Origin: Flavobacteriia bacterium
Lineage (GTDB): Bacteria; Bacteroidota; Bacteroidia; Flavobacteriales; Flavobacteriaceae
Length of the DNA stretch: 6,672 nt
Direction of reading: 5' to 3'
Assembly: GCA_011330545.1 (NCBI GenBank)
Contig: DRQI01000488.1
Span: forward strand, 1-6,672
Both the position numbers and the translations under genes were made by a program. The notes under the pieces were generated by a model that made no database searches, was not told the DNA's origin, and saw only the letters and a program-made list of their open reading frames with translations. Shown here in pieces: positions 1-6,207 of this stretch. Position 1 is the stretch's first letter. The number at the start of each line of letters is the position of its first letter.

Positions 1-514
1 CTTTTGTTCTTTCTAATTGTTCTTTACTAATAATGACCTGAGCCTTTGCAATTTTTAAATTTTCTTTATTAAATAACACATTCAAATAAGAGTTTACAAT
101 ATTTAAGGAAATATCGTTTTTCATTTTTTCCAAATCTAATTTACTAGCTTCATAAGAAGTTTTTGATTGGATTAAATTATTTTTATTGCTAAACCCGTTG
201 AACAAATTTACTTGTGCATTCAATCCAAACCTGTTTGAACGTGTGTCTGATGATATCCTTGAATTACTTCCCGGATCGAAGAAAGAACCAAAATTAAAGT
301 TTTGAGAAGCTGAAGCTGAAGCCCCCGGTAAAAAATTACCTTTTGCTGTTGCAATATCCACTTTTCTCAAATCAGTTGTATATTTTGCTCTTTTTACTGA
401 TAAATTATGTTCTAAGGCATAGTCTACACACTCTTTTAAAGTCCATTTTTTGTCTTGAGCAAATAGTGTAGTGATTACAAAAAATGCAATTAGAGTACTT
501 ACTAATGTTTTCAT
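1..514 (-). CDS. TolC-family outer-membrane efflux protein, N-terminal part (runs off left edge)
   Basis: This is the first 171 residues of an outer-membrane channel protein of the TolC family, which carries substrates out of the periplasm for RND-, ABC- or MFS-type pumps. The ATG at 512-514 is followed by a clear signal peptide (MKTLVSTLIAFFVITTLFA, likely cut before QD). Mature residues begin WTLKECVDYALEHN, the typical TolC opening helix ('L.ECV..AL..N'), then a stretch rich in Ser/Phe/Gly that fits the first beta-strands (FLPGASASASQNFNFG and LNAQVNLFNGFSNKN), then a long helical segment (YEASKLDLEKMKNDISLNIV). An in-frame TAA four codons upstream fixes the start. The family is usually about 420-480 residues, so more than half lies outside the window. 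It follows the oxidase cluster on the same strand after 142 bp and is probably functionally separate, perhaps the first gene of an efflux operon. Family sure; substrate unknown. Confidence 0.9.
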   Translation of the reverse strand, partial: MKTLVSTLIAFFVITTLFAQDKKWTLKECVDYALEHNLSVKRAKYTTDLRKVDIATAKGNFLPGASASASQNFNFGSFFDPGSNSRISSDTRSNRFGLNAQVNLFNGFSNKNNLIQSKTSYEASKLDLEKMKNDISLNIVNSYLNVLFNKENLKIAKAQVIISKEQLERTK

Positions 515-656
515 AAAATAATTTTATTTTTAGCTAGTTAAAAAATCAACAACCTCAATAAAAAAAGTAGAATAAGGCCTGATTTTTCAGATTTTTGATT
601 TGTAATATGACGAATAAAAGTAAAACTTGTTACACTTTATCCTTCTTATTGAAATG

Positions 657-866
657 TTAAATTTTGTTTTTCTTCCAGTTTCGATATAAAAAGTAAGCCC
701 CGAGCCCGACTAAAATATAAGGGAATGCCATTAAATAAATAATTCCGGTATTCAATCCTTCAGCCATCTTAGCATCTCCAGATTCTACCACAGCTTTACA
801 CATAGCACATTGTGCAGGTATGTATTGCGATAGCATTAACATTAATATCAAAAAAACTTTTTTCAC
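657..866 (-). CDS. Small exported membrane protein with CxxC motif, function unknown
   Basis: A 69-residue protein with a hydrophobic N-terminal signal (residues 1-18), then CAMC (Cys20 and Cys23), a short soluble stretch (about 24-38), one transmembrane helix (about 41-61) and a Lys-rich cytoplasmic tail. The likely topology puts the two cysteines at the outer face of the inner membrane. The start is GTG at 864-866: an in-frame TAA lies three codons upstream, AAGGGGAA lies just before it, and the GTG gives a normal MKKVFLIL signal start; the later ATG codons would cut the signal. It is not a lipoprotein, because Gln at -1 before Cys20 breaks the lipobox. It lies downstream of SCO and DUF420, and I recall similar small CAMCKA proteins at this place in other Bacteroidota. 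A thiol or copper role in oxidase assembly is inference only. Confidence 0.72.
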   Translation of the reverse strand: MKKVFLILMLMLSQYIPAQCAMCKAVVESGDAKMAEGLNTGIIYLMAFPYILVGLGAYFLYRNWKKNKI

Positions 867-962
867 TTCCCCTTATTTTCAAGATGAACTTTTTACTCAA
901 TTAGGAGCGCGACAAACCCCAATACCTTTATAACTTATTATTGCTTACAGTATTGAATTAAC

Positions 963-1487
963 CTAATAATACGGTGCTATCATCAGATAAACTACAACTC
1001 CTGAAATGGCAACATACAACCATAATGGAAATGCAAATCTCGCTATTTTTTTATGTTTATCAAAATTATTAGTGATAGCCCTTACATAGGTTATCAACAC
1101 AAAGGGTATTACGAGTATCGACAGTAAGATATGTGTAAGTAAAATTATTAGGTATATATACTTTACCAAACCTTCTCCTCCAAATTTTGTGGTGGTAGAA
1201 GTCATGTGATAAATGATATACAATACTAAAAAAATTACAGAGCATATTATAGCTGTTTTCATCAACCGTTCATGTATTTTTCTTTTTTTATTTTTGATAG
1301 CCCATACGGCTATAAGCAATATTACCGCAGTAACAGCATTGATAGTAGCATAAATAGGCGGTAAAAAAACGGGTAGGTTAATATCTAATTTTATGGTAAA
1401 CAACAATGCCACCACTGCCGGAATTGCTATTGAGGCTAAGACAATCCATTTATTGTATTTTTTTGATGCTCTATTTTCTGTTGTCAT
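963..1487 (-). CDS. DUF420 family membrane protein (CtaM-like oxidase assembly factor)
   Basis: A 174-residue integral membrane protein with about five helices (roughly 13-32, 43-64, 77-95, 109-136, 151-171). Features typical of DUF420 are visible: the N-terminal half ending in IYATINAVTAVILL, then KIHERLMKTA (His72), YIIYH (His94), a helix with LTHILLSILVIP (His119), FDKHKKIARF (His145), and the C-terminal FPLWLYVAISGVVVYLM. The regularly placed histidines at or near membrane edges could bind heme or copper. A DUF420 protein, CtaM, is known to be needed for maturation of an aa3-type quinol oxidase in Staphylococcus aureus; a similar role here is inferred from family and neighbours. It starts 8 bp after the SCO stop codon, so the two are almost certainly co-transcribed. 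Confidence 0.88.
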   Translation of the reverse strand: MTTENRASKKYNKWIVLASIAIPAVVALLFTIKLDINLPVFLPPIYATINAVTAVILLIAVWAIKNKKRKIHERLMKTAIICSVIFLVLYIIYHMTSTTTKFGGEGLVKYIYLIILLTHILLSILVIPFVLITYVRAITNNFDKHKKIARFAFPLWLYVAISGVVVYLMIAPYY

Positions 1488-1495
1488 TGATGCGG

Positions 1496-2131
1496 TTATT
1501 CTTTGAGCAAGATAGCAATATCTTCTTTGAGCATTTGTATTTGTTTGGCATTTAATCCGTCATAAAATTTAAGTGGGTTTTCATTGCCTCCTGAGTTTAT
1601 TGTTCTTGACCGTATATAGCCTTCTTTATCAATCAACGCAAAAAGGCCTGAGTGTTCAAATCCGCCTTCGGCTTCTTCATTTTCTCCGGCATAGAGTGTA
1701 AACCCTTTATTGGCAAGTTTGTATATAGCCTCTTTATCACCTGTTAAAAAATGCCAGTTTTTTAAGGTTACTTGGTGTTCTTTAGCATATCTGTGCAAAG
1801 CTTCGGGGGTATCTCTTCTAGGGTCAATAGTTATTGAAACAATTGCAAAATTAGGGTTTCCAAAAAAAGTATCTTGAATTTTTAGCATACTTTTATGCAT
1901 TTTGGGGCATATTGTGGGGCACGAAGTAAAGAAAAATTCGACAACATACACTTTACCTTTAAAATCTTGATTGGTAATAACTTTACCATCTTGATTTGTA
2001 AAACTAAAATCGGGTACTTTTTCAAATTTCATCAACGTTGGTGCAGAAATTTTATTTACAATTTTAGGAATCGCCCAAATACCAACTATTAAAATTATAA
2101 ATGAGATACCTATATACGATTTATTTTTCAT
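1496..2131 (-). CDS. SCO1/SenC/PrrC-family copper chaperone
   Basis: A 211-residue membrane-anchored thioredoxin-fold protein that delivers copper to, or reduces, the CuA site of cytochrome oxidase subunit II on the periplasmic side. Residues 5-22 form the N-terminal membrane anchor. The fold begins at VPDFSFTNQDGK. The copper-binding CxxxC is in FTSCPTICPKMH (Cys71, Cys75), the third ligand is His160 in FEHSGLFALID, and the family motif DPRRDTPE is at about 103-110. Length is normal for the family. The ATG at 2129-2131 was chosen because it precedes the anchor directly. The gene lies between a SCO-fold paralogue without ligands and a DUF420 gene, a context that confirms an oxidase-assembly role. 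A promoter-like site and a perfect 12-bp palindrome precede it. Confidence 0.95.
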   Translation of the reverse strand: MKNKSYIGISFIILIVGIWAIPKIVNKISAPTLMKFEKVPDFSFTNQDGKVITNQDFKGKVYVVEFFFTSCPTICPKMHKSMLKIQDTFFGNPNFAIVSITIDPRRDTPEALHRYAKEHQVTLKNWHFLTGDKEAIYKLANKGFTLYAGENEEAEGGFEHSGLFALIDKEGYIRSRTINSGGNENPLKFYDGLNAKQIQMLKEDIAILLKE

Positions 2132-2133
2132 AG

Positions 2134-2145
2134 AAAAGCGCTTTT
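2134..2145. repeat. Perfect 12-bp palindrome just before the SCO start
   Basis: AAAAGCGCTTTT reads the same on both strands and lies 2 bp upstream of the SCO start codon. In the mRNA it would sit where the ribosome binds, or in DNA it could be a small operator half-site pair. It is short and AT-rich at the ends, so chance is possible. Confidence 0.35.
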
Positions 2146-2176
2146 ATTAAATAGTAATTTTGACTAAAATACGCAA

Positions 2177-2203
2177 CAAAATTATCCATTTGACTGTTTC
2201 AAA
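2177..2203 (-). promoter_or_regulatory. Candidate promoter for the SCO gene
   Basis: On the minus strand, TAATTTTG (2184 to 2177) matches the Bacteroidota -7 element TAnnTTTG exactly, and TTTG occurs upstream at 2203-2200. The spacer is 15 bp, shorter than the usual 17-23, which weakens the call. It lies in the 129-bp gap before SCO and would give a leader of about 40 nt. A T6A/TA6 inverted repeat (2221-2240) sits between it and the preceding stop codon. If real, SCO, DUF420 and the small CxxC gene can be transcribed apart from the oxidase subunits. Confidence 0.3.
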
Positions 2204-2260
2204 TTGCTATTCATTTAAACTTTTTTAATTGGCTAAAAAATTGCCTCAAATGACAATTAC

Positions 2261-2917
2261 CTATATTTCCCTTTTATTTTTATTCTTTTTTAAAGCCAGC
2301 CTATATTCGGCTACCAGTACTTTTACATCGTCTACCATTTCATTGTGAATGGGAGCAACTGTTTCTGCATTATAACCGTAGTAAACACCATCTTCAATAC
2401 CTTCTTTATCAGCCCTTCCGCGCAAGTGCCTATCTTTATCAATTATAAATGCGTATGGCGAATAACCATTAGCATTTAACGGATAGGTTGTTTCTAAACT
2501 GTCAAATACCTCATTAATATTTTTTAGGCTGCCAAAAACAAACTTCCACTTTCGCATATCTGTAATAGCCCCTAATTCTTTAGTAAGCTGAACTGCTTGT
2601 TGTTGAGTGCCTTCGGGGAGTACTACCACAAATTGAAAATCTCTAAACTTATAAAAATGTTTGTATATTTTTTCGTTTAAATTTAGTGCATTGTTTTTAA
2701 CTGATTGCAAATCATCACCCAAAAAACATAAAATAGTGATTTTACCGTTTAATGAAACGGTTTGTAAGTCTTTTGTTTTGAAGGCCTTTACGTCTTTAAT
2801 TGTTTCTGTAAGCACCGGAAGTTTGGCAAAATTATTAGTGCCTGTAAGTAAAAAAATATAGAAGGCCAATGGCATTATAAACAACCCAAACAATACCCAA
2901 AATTTTTTTGTAAACAT
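2261..2917 (-). CDS. SCO-like thioredoxin-fold membrane protein lacking the copper ligands
   Basis: A 218-residue protein with an N-terminal membrane anchor (about 6-25) and a soluble periplasmic domain. By eye it aligns along its length with the neighbouring SCO: NGKITILCFLGDD with KGKVYVVEFFFTS, RKWKFVFGS with KNWHFLTGD, YAFIIDKDRHLRGR with LFALIDKEGYIRSR, and YYGYNAETVAPIHNEMVDDV with the SCO end FYDGLNAKQIQMLKEDI. In this alignment the SCO ligands Cys71, Cys75 and His160 become Leu70, Lys74 and Tyr152, so copper binding or disulfide chemistry by the canonical site is not possible; the only cysteine is Cys64 in a buried strand. An in-frame TAA two codons upstream fixes the ATG at 2915-2917. 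It follows subunit IV after a 215-bp gap. A structural or scaffold role in oxidase assembly is inference. Confidence 0.82.
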   Translation of the reverse strand: MFTKKFWVLFGLFIMPLAFYIFLLTGTNNFAKLPVLTETIKDVKAFKTKDLQTVSLNGKITILCFLGDDLQSVKNNALNLNEKIYKHFYKFRDFQFVVVLPEGTQQQAVQLTKELGAITDMRKWKFVFGSLKNINEVFDSLETTYPLNANGYSPYAFIIDKDRHLRGRADKEGIEDGVYYGYNAETVAPIHNEMVDDVKVLVAEYRLALKKNKNKREI

Positions 2918-3132
2918 TTTTTATGCTAAAAAGAGGCTTTCTAAAAAGTATCATTTTGGCCGTTTTGAGTACTTCTGTAATACTCAGTACAAACCAAGGC
3001 CGAAAATTATGTATTAAGTTATCTTTTTCTTTTTCTACTGCCGTGCTTTTTCTGTTCAAGTACGCGCTCAAGACAACATTTTAGTATTTTCTTACTTTTT
3101 AGAGGCCTTATTATTTTTAAGATTCCTCTATT
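2918..3132. other. 215-bp gap with inverted repeats, no convincing gene
   Basis: This is the longest non-coding stretch between genes of the cluster. On either strand it shows TAGAGG (3100-3105) facing CCTCTA (3125-3130), directly after the subunit IV stop codon. It also shows GAGTA (2967-2971) facing TACTC (2981-2985), enclosed by GGCC copies at 2958-2961 and 2998-3001. No TAnnTTTG element is visible on the minus strand. A minus-strand reading frame from 3071 continues into the next gene in another frame; its last third is only a shadow of that gene's signal anchor. The hairpins could attenuate or stabilise the mRNA, or the gap may be the remains of a lost gene. Confidence 0.4.
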
Positions 3133-3477
3133 TTAATAGTTCCATTTGGTATAGCTGCTCAGGATATCTCCTAAATAATTCCCTTCAATTAAAACGAGGG
3201 TCGCCAAATAGCAAATTAAGAAAACGGCCGTCCAAACAATGGCTCTACGCAATCCTGCTTTTTCTTGTTTCAAATGCATAAAATACCAAGCGATACCGTA
3301 TGCCTTTACCAACGTGAGGACTAAGAATATTATGTTTAAGATGCTCGTTCCTAAAAAATGCGTTAAATATAAAGAGTCCGGTTTGTGAATTCCTAAGAAT
3401 ACTTCCACAATGGTAATCAAAGATAAAATGCCAAATACTTTCCAAATTAATCCTGTATGTGATTCTGCGTGTGTCAT
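3133..3477 (-). CDS. Cytochrome c oxidase subunit IV (prokaryotic COX4 family)
   Basis: A 114-residue protein with three membrane helices (about 11-29, 39-67, 78-97), the layout of the prokaryotic COX4 family of small oxidase subunits. The family hallmark is the second helix ending in KAYGIAWYFMHLKQEK (residues about 58-73), followed by the third helix. It is thought to pack beside subunits I and III and aid assembly. The ATG at 3475-3477 gives a short hydrophilic start (MTHAESHTG) as is usual. It begins 16 bp after the long subunit III gene, so the two are surely translated from one mRNA. Confidence 0.92.
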   Translation of the reverse strand: MTHAESHTGLIWKVFGILSLITIVEVFLGIHKPDSLYLTHFLGTSILNIIFLVLTLVKAYGIAWYFMHLKQEKAGLRRAIVWTAVFLICYLATLVLIEGNYLGDILSSYTKWNY

Positions 3478-3493
3478 TATCGATATTAATTTT

Positions 3494-4477
3494 TTATACT
3501 AAATAGAAGAATGTAAATACAAATACCCAAACTAAATCAACGAAGTGCCAATACAGGCCCACTTTTTCAATCATTTCGTAGTGCCCTCTCCGTTCATAAG
3601 TACCTATAATTACATTAAAGAAAATAATTATATTAATCATTATTCCTGAAAATACGTGAAAACCGTGAAATCCTGTTATAAAGAAGAAAAAGTCAGCAAA
3701 TAATGTTTTGCCGTATTCATTTACTTTTAGGTTGGCTCCTTTTACTACATCGGTTGCCTTTGCCAAAAATTTATTGGCTTCCGCCCTTGAGAGTATTACT
3801 TTTTTCTTGGTAGCCAAATCAACTTGTTCTGTTCTTAAATTAATCTCGGGATTTGCTTTAAAGCTCTTAACCACATCGCTCACCGTAAACTCGGGTACTG
3901 CTCCGGCATCTTTTACAAACCAAAGGCCATTACTTCTGGTATGCGGCACTCTTTCACTATTTGACTTTACAACAAAATCTTTCAATGCTACTTGATGCCC
4001 TTCGGCATTTACAAATTGTACTATTTTACCGTCTTGTAATTGTAAGGCTCCATAGGTGCCGCCGATAAAATTTTTCCACTCCCATGCTTGAGAGCCTAAG
4101 AAAATAAGCCCGCCTATAATGGTCAATAACATATAGAGGCTTACTTTACTTTTTTTCATCTGGTGGCCGGCATCTACTGCCAATACCATTGTTACGGATG
4201 AAAAAATCAAGATAAAGGTCATAAATGCCACGTAATACATTGGGTAATGTCCATGTGTAAAAGGTACGTGTGTAAACACTTCATCGGCAATGGGCCAACT
4301 ATCAAAAAATTTAAACCGCATGAGGCCATACGACACTAAGAATCCTGAAAAAGTCAAGGCGTCTGAAACGATGAAAAACCACATCATCATTTTACCGTAA
4401 CTTGCGCCTAAAGGCTCTTTGCCTCCGCCTGTCCAGGCACCCTTATTAACATCTGGTGTAGCAATTGTTGCTTCCAT
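3494..4477 (-). CDS. Cytochrome c oxidase subunit III, long form with periplasmic insert
   Basis: A 327-residue heme-copper oxidase subunit III. Five membrane helices can be placed at about 30-52, 79-101, 113-131, 259-291 and 305-326, the five-helix bacterial type. Family marks are GSQAWEWKNFI (Gln130, Glu133), FFFITGFHGFHVFSG (about 264-278) and the C-terminal VGLYWHFVDLVWVFVFTFF. Between helices three and four lies an extra hydrophilic stretch of about 115 residues (about 140-254); by subunit III topology it faces the periplasm, near the CuA domain and cytochrome c. Long subunits III with such an insert are, as I recall, common in Bacteroidota. The gene follows the short subunit III after 132 bp that hold a candidate promoter and a hairpin, and leads into subunit IV with a 16-bp gap. 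Confidence 0.95.
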   Translation of the reverse strand: MEATIATPDVNKGAWTGGGKEPLGASYGKMMMWFFIVSDALTFSGFLVSYGLMRFKFFDSWPIADEVFTHVPFTHGHYPMYYVAFMTFILIFSSVTMVLAVDAGHQMKKSKVSLYMLLTIIGGLIFLGSQAWEWKNFIGGTYGALQLQDGKIVQFVNAEGHQVALKDFVVKSNSERVPHTRSNGLWFVKDAGAVPEFTVSDVVKSFKANPEINLRTEQVDLATKKKVILSRAEANKFLAKATDVVKGANLKVNEYGKTLFADFFFFITGFHGFHVFSGIMINIIIFFNVIIGTYERRGHYEMIEKVGLYWHFVDLVWVFVFTFFYLV

Positions 4478-4503
4478 AAATATGATTGATTATTTTAGTT
4501 ATC

Positions 4504-4536
4504 CTGTCAATCTGTTGCTTACAGCATTATTGACAG
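4504..4536. repeat. Nested inverted repeat in the leader of the long subunit III gene
   Basis: CTGTCAAT (4504-4511) is the exact reverse complement of ATTGACAG (4529-4536). Inside it, CTGT (4512-4515) pairs with ACAG (4521-4524) around a 5-nt loop, leaving a 4-nt bulge. The twelve pairs form a stable hairpin with no following U-run, so it is not an ordinary terminator. It lies 27 bp upstream of the start codon and, if the promoter at 4542-4572 is right, at the very 5' end of the mRNA. It could protect the mRNA end or be an operator for a dimeric regulator. Confidence 0.55.
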
Positions 4537-4541
4537 ATAGG

Positions 4542-4572
4542 CAAAAATAAAAAACTTTACGACAAAACCAAT
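4542..4572 (-). promoter_or_regulatory. Candidate promoter for the long subunit III gene
   Basis: On the minus strand TATTTTTG (4549 to 4542) fits TAnnTTTG exactly, and ATTG (4572 to 4569), with the TTG core of the -33 box, lies 19 bp upstream, the normal spacing. Transcription would start at about 4535-4537, at the upstream edge of the inverted repeat 4504-4536. In an AT-rich gap such matches also arise by chance. Confidence 0.38.
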
Positions 4573-4609
4573 GGTTTAAAAAATAGTTTTTAGAAGTATA
4601 ACGATTTCC

Positions 4610-5170
4610 TTATCTGATAAAATAGAAAAACAGAAAGAGGAAAATCCATAGAATATCTACAAAATGCCAAAAGATACCTCCTAAATCCATTCCTAAAGTA
4701 TTTGTGGCGTTGTATTTATTTTTAAGATGATTGTACAGCACTACTAACAATACAATTAACCCGGCCAAAACGTGTACGAGATGCGCGAAAGAGATGACTA
4801 CCAATAGTGAAGACGACACCAAACTTCCTTTTCCAACAAAAAATAATCCGGCATCCCTTAGTTGAAAAAATGCCTCTCTTTGAAAATACACAAAACTGAG
4901 CCCTAATAAAAATGTGATTATCAAAAAAATTGTAGTGCGCGATTTGTTATTGTTTTTTATACTTTTTTTGGCCATTACAAAACTCAAACTACTCAAAAAG
5001 ATTAAGGCAGTACTTATATACAATGCTTGCGGCAATTCAAAAGAAACCCAGTCTTCTCTTTTCATACTTACTACATAAGCACTTGTGAGGCCGGCAAATA
5101 GCATCACCATACTAATGATAGCAATGTACATCATTTGTTTTGAGGCTCTTCTTTTTACTTGTTCATCCAT
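4610..5170 (-). CDS. Cytochrome c oxidase subunit III, short form
   Basis: A 186-residue heme-copper oxidase subunit III-like protein with five membrane helices (about 13-34, 47-66, 79-96, 118-147, 164-185). Family marks are FVYFQREAFFQL in helix three (Gln97), FAHLVHVLAGLIVLL in helix four (His130, His133) and the ending GGIFWHFVDILWIFLFLFFYF, which parallels the end of the long subunit III downstream. It has no insert between helices three and four, only a few residues (about 103-117). The start ATG (5168-5170) lies 4 bp after the cyoE stop codon, so it is translated from the cyoE mRNA. Two subunit III genes in tandem, short then long, is a usual Bacteroidota arrangement; whether both enter the same oxidase cannot be read from the sequence. 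Confidence 0.93.
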   Translation of the reverse strand: MDEQVKRRASKQMMYIAIISMVMLFAGLTSAYVVSMKREDWVSFELPQALYISTALIFLSSLSFVMAKKSIKNNNKSRTTIFLIITFLLGLSFVYFQREAFFQLRDAGLFFVGKGSLVSSSLLVVISFAHLVHVLAGLIVLLVVLYNHLKNKYNATNTLGMDLGGIFWHFVDILWIFLFLFFYFIR

Positions 5171-5174
5171 ACGT

Positions 5175-6080
5175 TTAGTGTAAAAATTTATCCACTACAT
5201 AGATTACTTGTATCGATGTAATATATAATACGCTTGCCAACATGAGTTTTCGGGCAATTTTATCGGTTTGTTTTTTATGCAATTCAAAACCGTAATACAA
5301 CATCACCAAACCTACTATAAAAATAATAATTGCCGCTATTGGCGATAGGTATAAACTTCCCGTTAATTTGGTTACCGGAAAGATGGATACTAATATCATC
5401 CAAATAGTGTATAGCAATATTTGTGTTGATGCTTTTTTATTCTTTTCGCGGGTTGGCAATAAGTTAAACCCTGCTTTTTTATATTGGTCGTACTGCAACC
5501 ATGCGATTGCCCAAAAGTGAGGGAACTGCCAAAAGAATTGAATTAAAAACAGTATGCCGGGCTCAATAGCAAACTTACCGGTAGCTGCCACCCAGCCTAA
5601 CATAAAAGGAATGGCTCCGGGCAATGCTCCCATAAAGACCGCAAATGGCGTTACGGGTTTTAAAGGTGTATATACACTTACATATAAAACTATAGAAATG
5701 GCGCCAAACATGGCTGTTTTAGGATTGATGATATACAAAATTACAATTCCTAATAAGGCACATACAATTCCGATAGCCAATGCTGTATTAACAGACATTC
5801 TTCCTGCCGGCAACGGCCTGTTTTTTGTTCTTTTCATCAATTTATCGGTATCTTTTTCGATAATTTGATTGAATACATTTGAGGCTCCTACCATAAAATA
5901 ACCACCGATAGCCAATAATAACAAGGTTGCTATCCGAATGGTATCAGCAGCTAATAAATACCCCGCTATTGCCGAAAAAACAACACTGATAGACAAGCCG
6001 AATTTAGTGAGTTGCTTTAAATCGTCTATAACAGCGGTTATGGTTTGATTCTTGGTAGTTGTATTTAACAACGTTTGCAT
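5175..6080 (-). CDS. cyoE: Protoheme IX farnesyltransferase (heme O synthase)
   Basis: A 301-residue UbiA-superfamily prenyltransferase of the inner membrane that adds a farnesyl group to heme B to give heme O, the precursor of heme A in aa3-type oxidases (also named ctaB). About nine membrane helices are present from residue 27 to 298. The first Asp-rich site is NVFNQIIEKDTDKLMKRT (about 68-85; Asp77, Asp79) followed by KNRPLPAG; other family marks are YTPLKP (about 137-142), GALPGAIPFMLGW (about 151-163), QFPHFWAIAW (about 185-194) and the second site YDQYKKAGFNLLP (about 197-209). Length is normal for the family. It is the first gene of the minus-strand cluster, runs 4 bp from the short subunit III gene, and has a good promoter candidate 21 bp upstream. 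Heme A synthase, the next enzyme, is not in the window. Confidence 0.96.
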   Translation of the reverse strand: MQTLLNTTTKNQTITAVIDDLKQLTKFGLSISVVFSAIAGYLLAADTIRIATLLLLAIGGYFMVGASNVFNQIIEKDTDKLMKRTKNRPLPAGRMSVNTALAIGIVCALLGIVILYIINPKTAMFGAISIVLYVSVYTPLKPVTPFAVFMGALPGAIPFMLGWVAATGKFAIEPGILFLIQFFWQFPHFWAIAWLQYDQYKKAGFNLLPTREKNKKASTQILLYTIWMILVSIFPVTKLTGSLYLSPIAAIIIFIVGLVMLYYGFELHKKQTDKIARKLMLASVLYITSIQVIYVVDKFLH

Positions 6081-6100
6081 ATTTTACTTTTAAAACGCTG

Positions 6101-6131
6101 CAAATATATTTATTAATTAATGATTTGCATA
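6101..6131 (-). promoter_or_regulatory. Candidate promoter of the cyoE-led oxidase operon
   Basis: On the minus strand TATATTTG (6108 to 6101) is an exact TAnnTTTG -7 element, with TATG (6131 to 6128, three of four bases of TTTG) 19 bp upstream. It lies 21 bp before the cyoE start, giving a very short leader, and diverges from the tRNA promoter at 6170-6199. Confidence 0.45.
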
Positions 6132-6169
6132 GTAAAATTATAGAGACTTATAAAAATTTAAAAAAAGGC

Positions 6170-6199
6170 TTTGCGATTGACAGAAATATATTAAATTTG
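6170..6199 (+). promoter_or_regulatory. Promoter of the tRNA-Gly/tRNA-Leu unit
   Basis: TTTG (6170-6173), an 18-bp spacer and TAAATTTG (6192-6199) match both Bacteroidota promoter elements without a mismatch. Transcription would start near 6204-6206, leaving a leader of about 68 nt before tRNA-Gly. This is the best promoter in the window. Confidence 0.6.
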
Positions 6200-6207
6200 C
6201 CCCTGCA

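Noticed and set aside
578..592. CTGA/TCAG hairpin between the CxxC gene and TolC as a terminator
   Set aside because: The stem has only four pairs and the nearest T-run on the minus strand is more than ten bases away.
2221..2240. TTTTTTA-ATTGGC-TAAAAAA inverted repeat after the SCO-like gene as a terminator
   Set aside because: The stem is only A-T pairs and is not followed by a T-run on the minus strand, so termination is doubtful.
2835..3071. 78-codon minus-strand frame between subunit IV and the SCO-like gene
   Set aside because: Its last 28 codons overlap the SCO-like gene in another frame and merely mirror that gene's membrane anchor; the rest shows no family likeness and no start signal. 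Kept only as part of the gap note.
3708..3995. Plus-strand frame of 95 codons opposite the long subunit III
   Set aside because: It lies wholly inside a well-supported gene and has no recognisable protein features; it reflects base composition of the insert region.
941..4524. TTGCTTACAG shared by two intergenic gaps (941-950 and 4515-4524)
   Set aside because: A single 10-base match between two AT-rich gaps is not enough for a repeat family; only the second copy is part of a hairpin.
5554..5868. Plus-strand frame of 104 codons opposite cyoE
   Set aside because: Antisense shadow of a conserved prenyltransferase; no start signal or family likeness.
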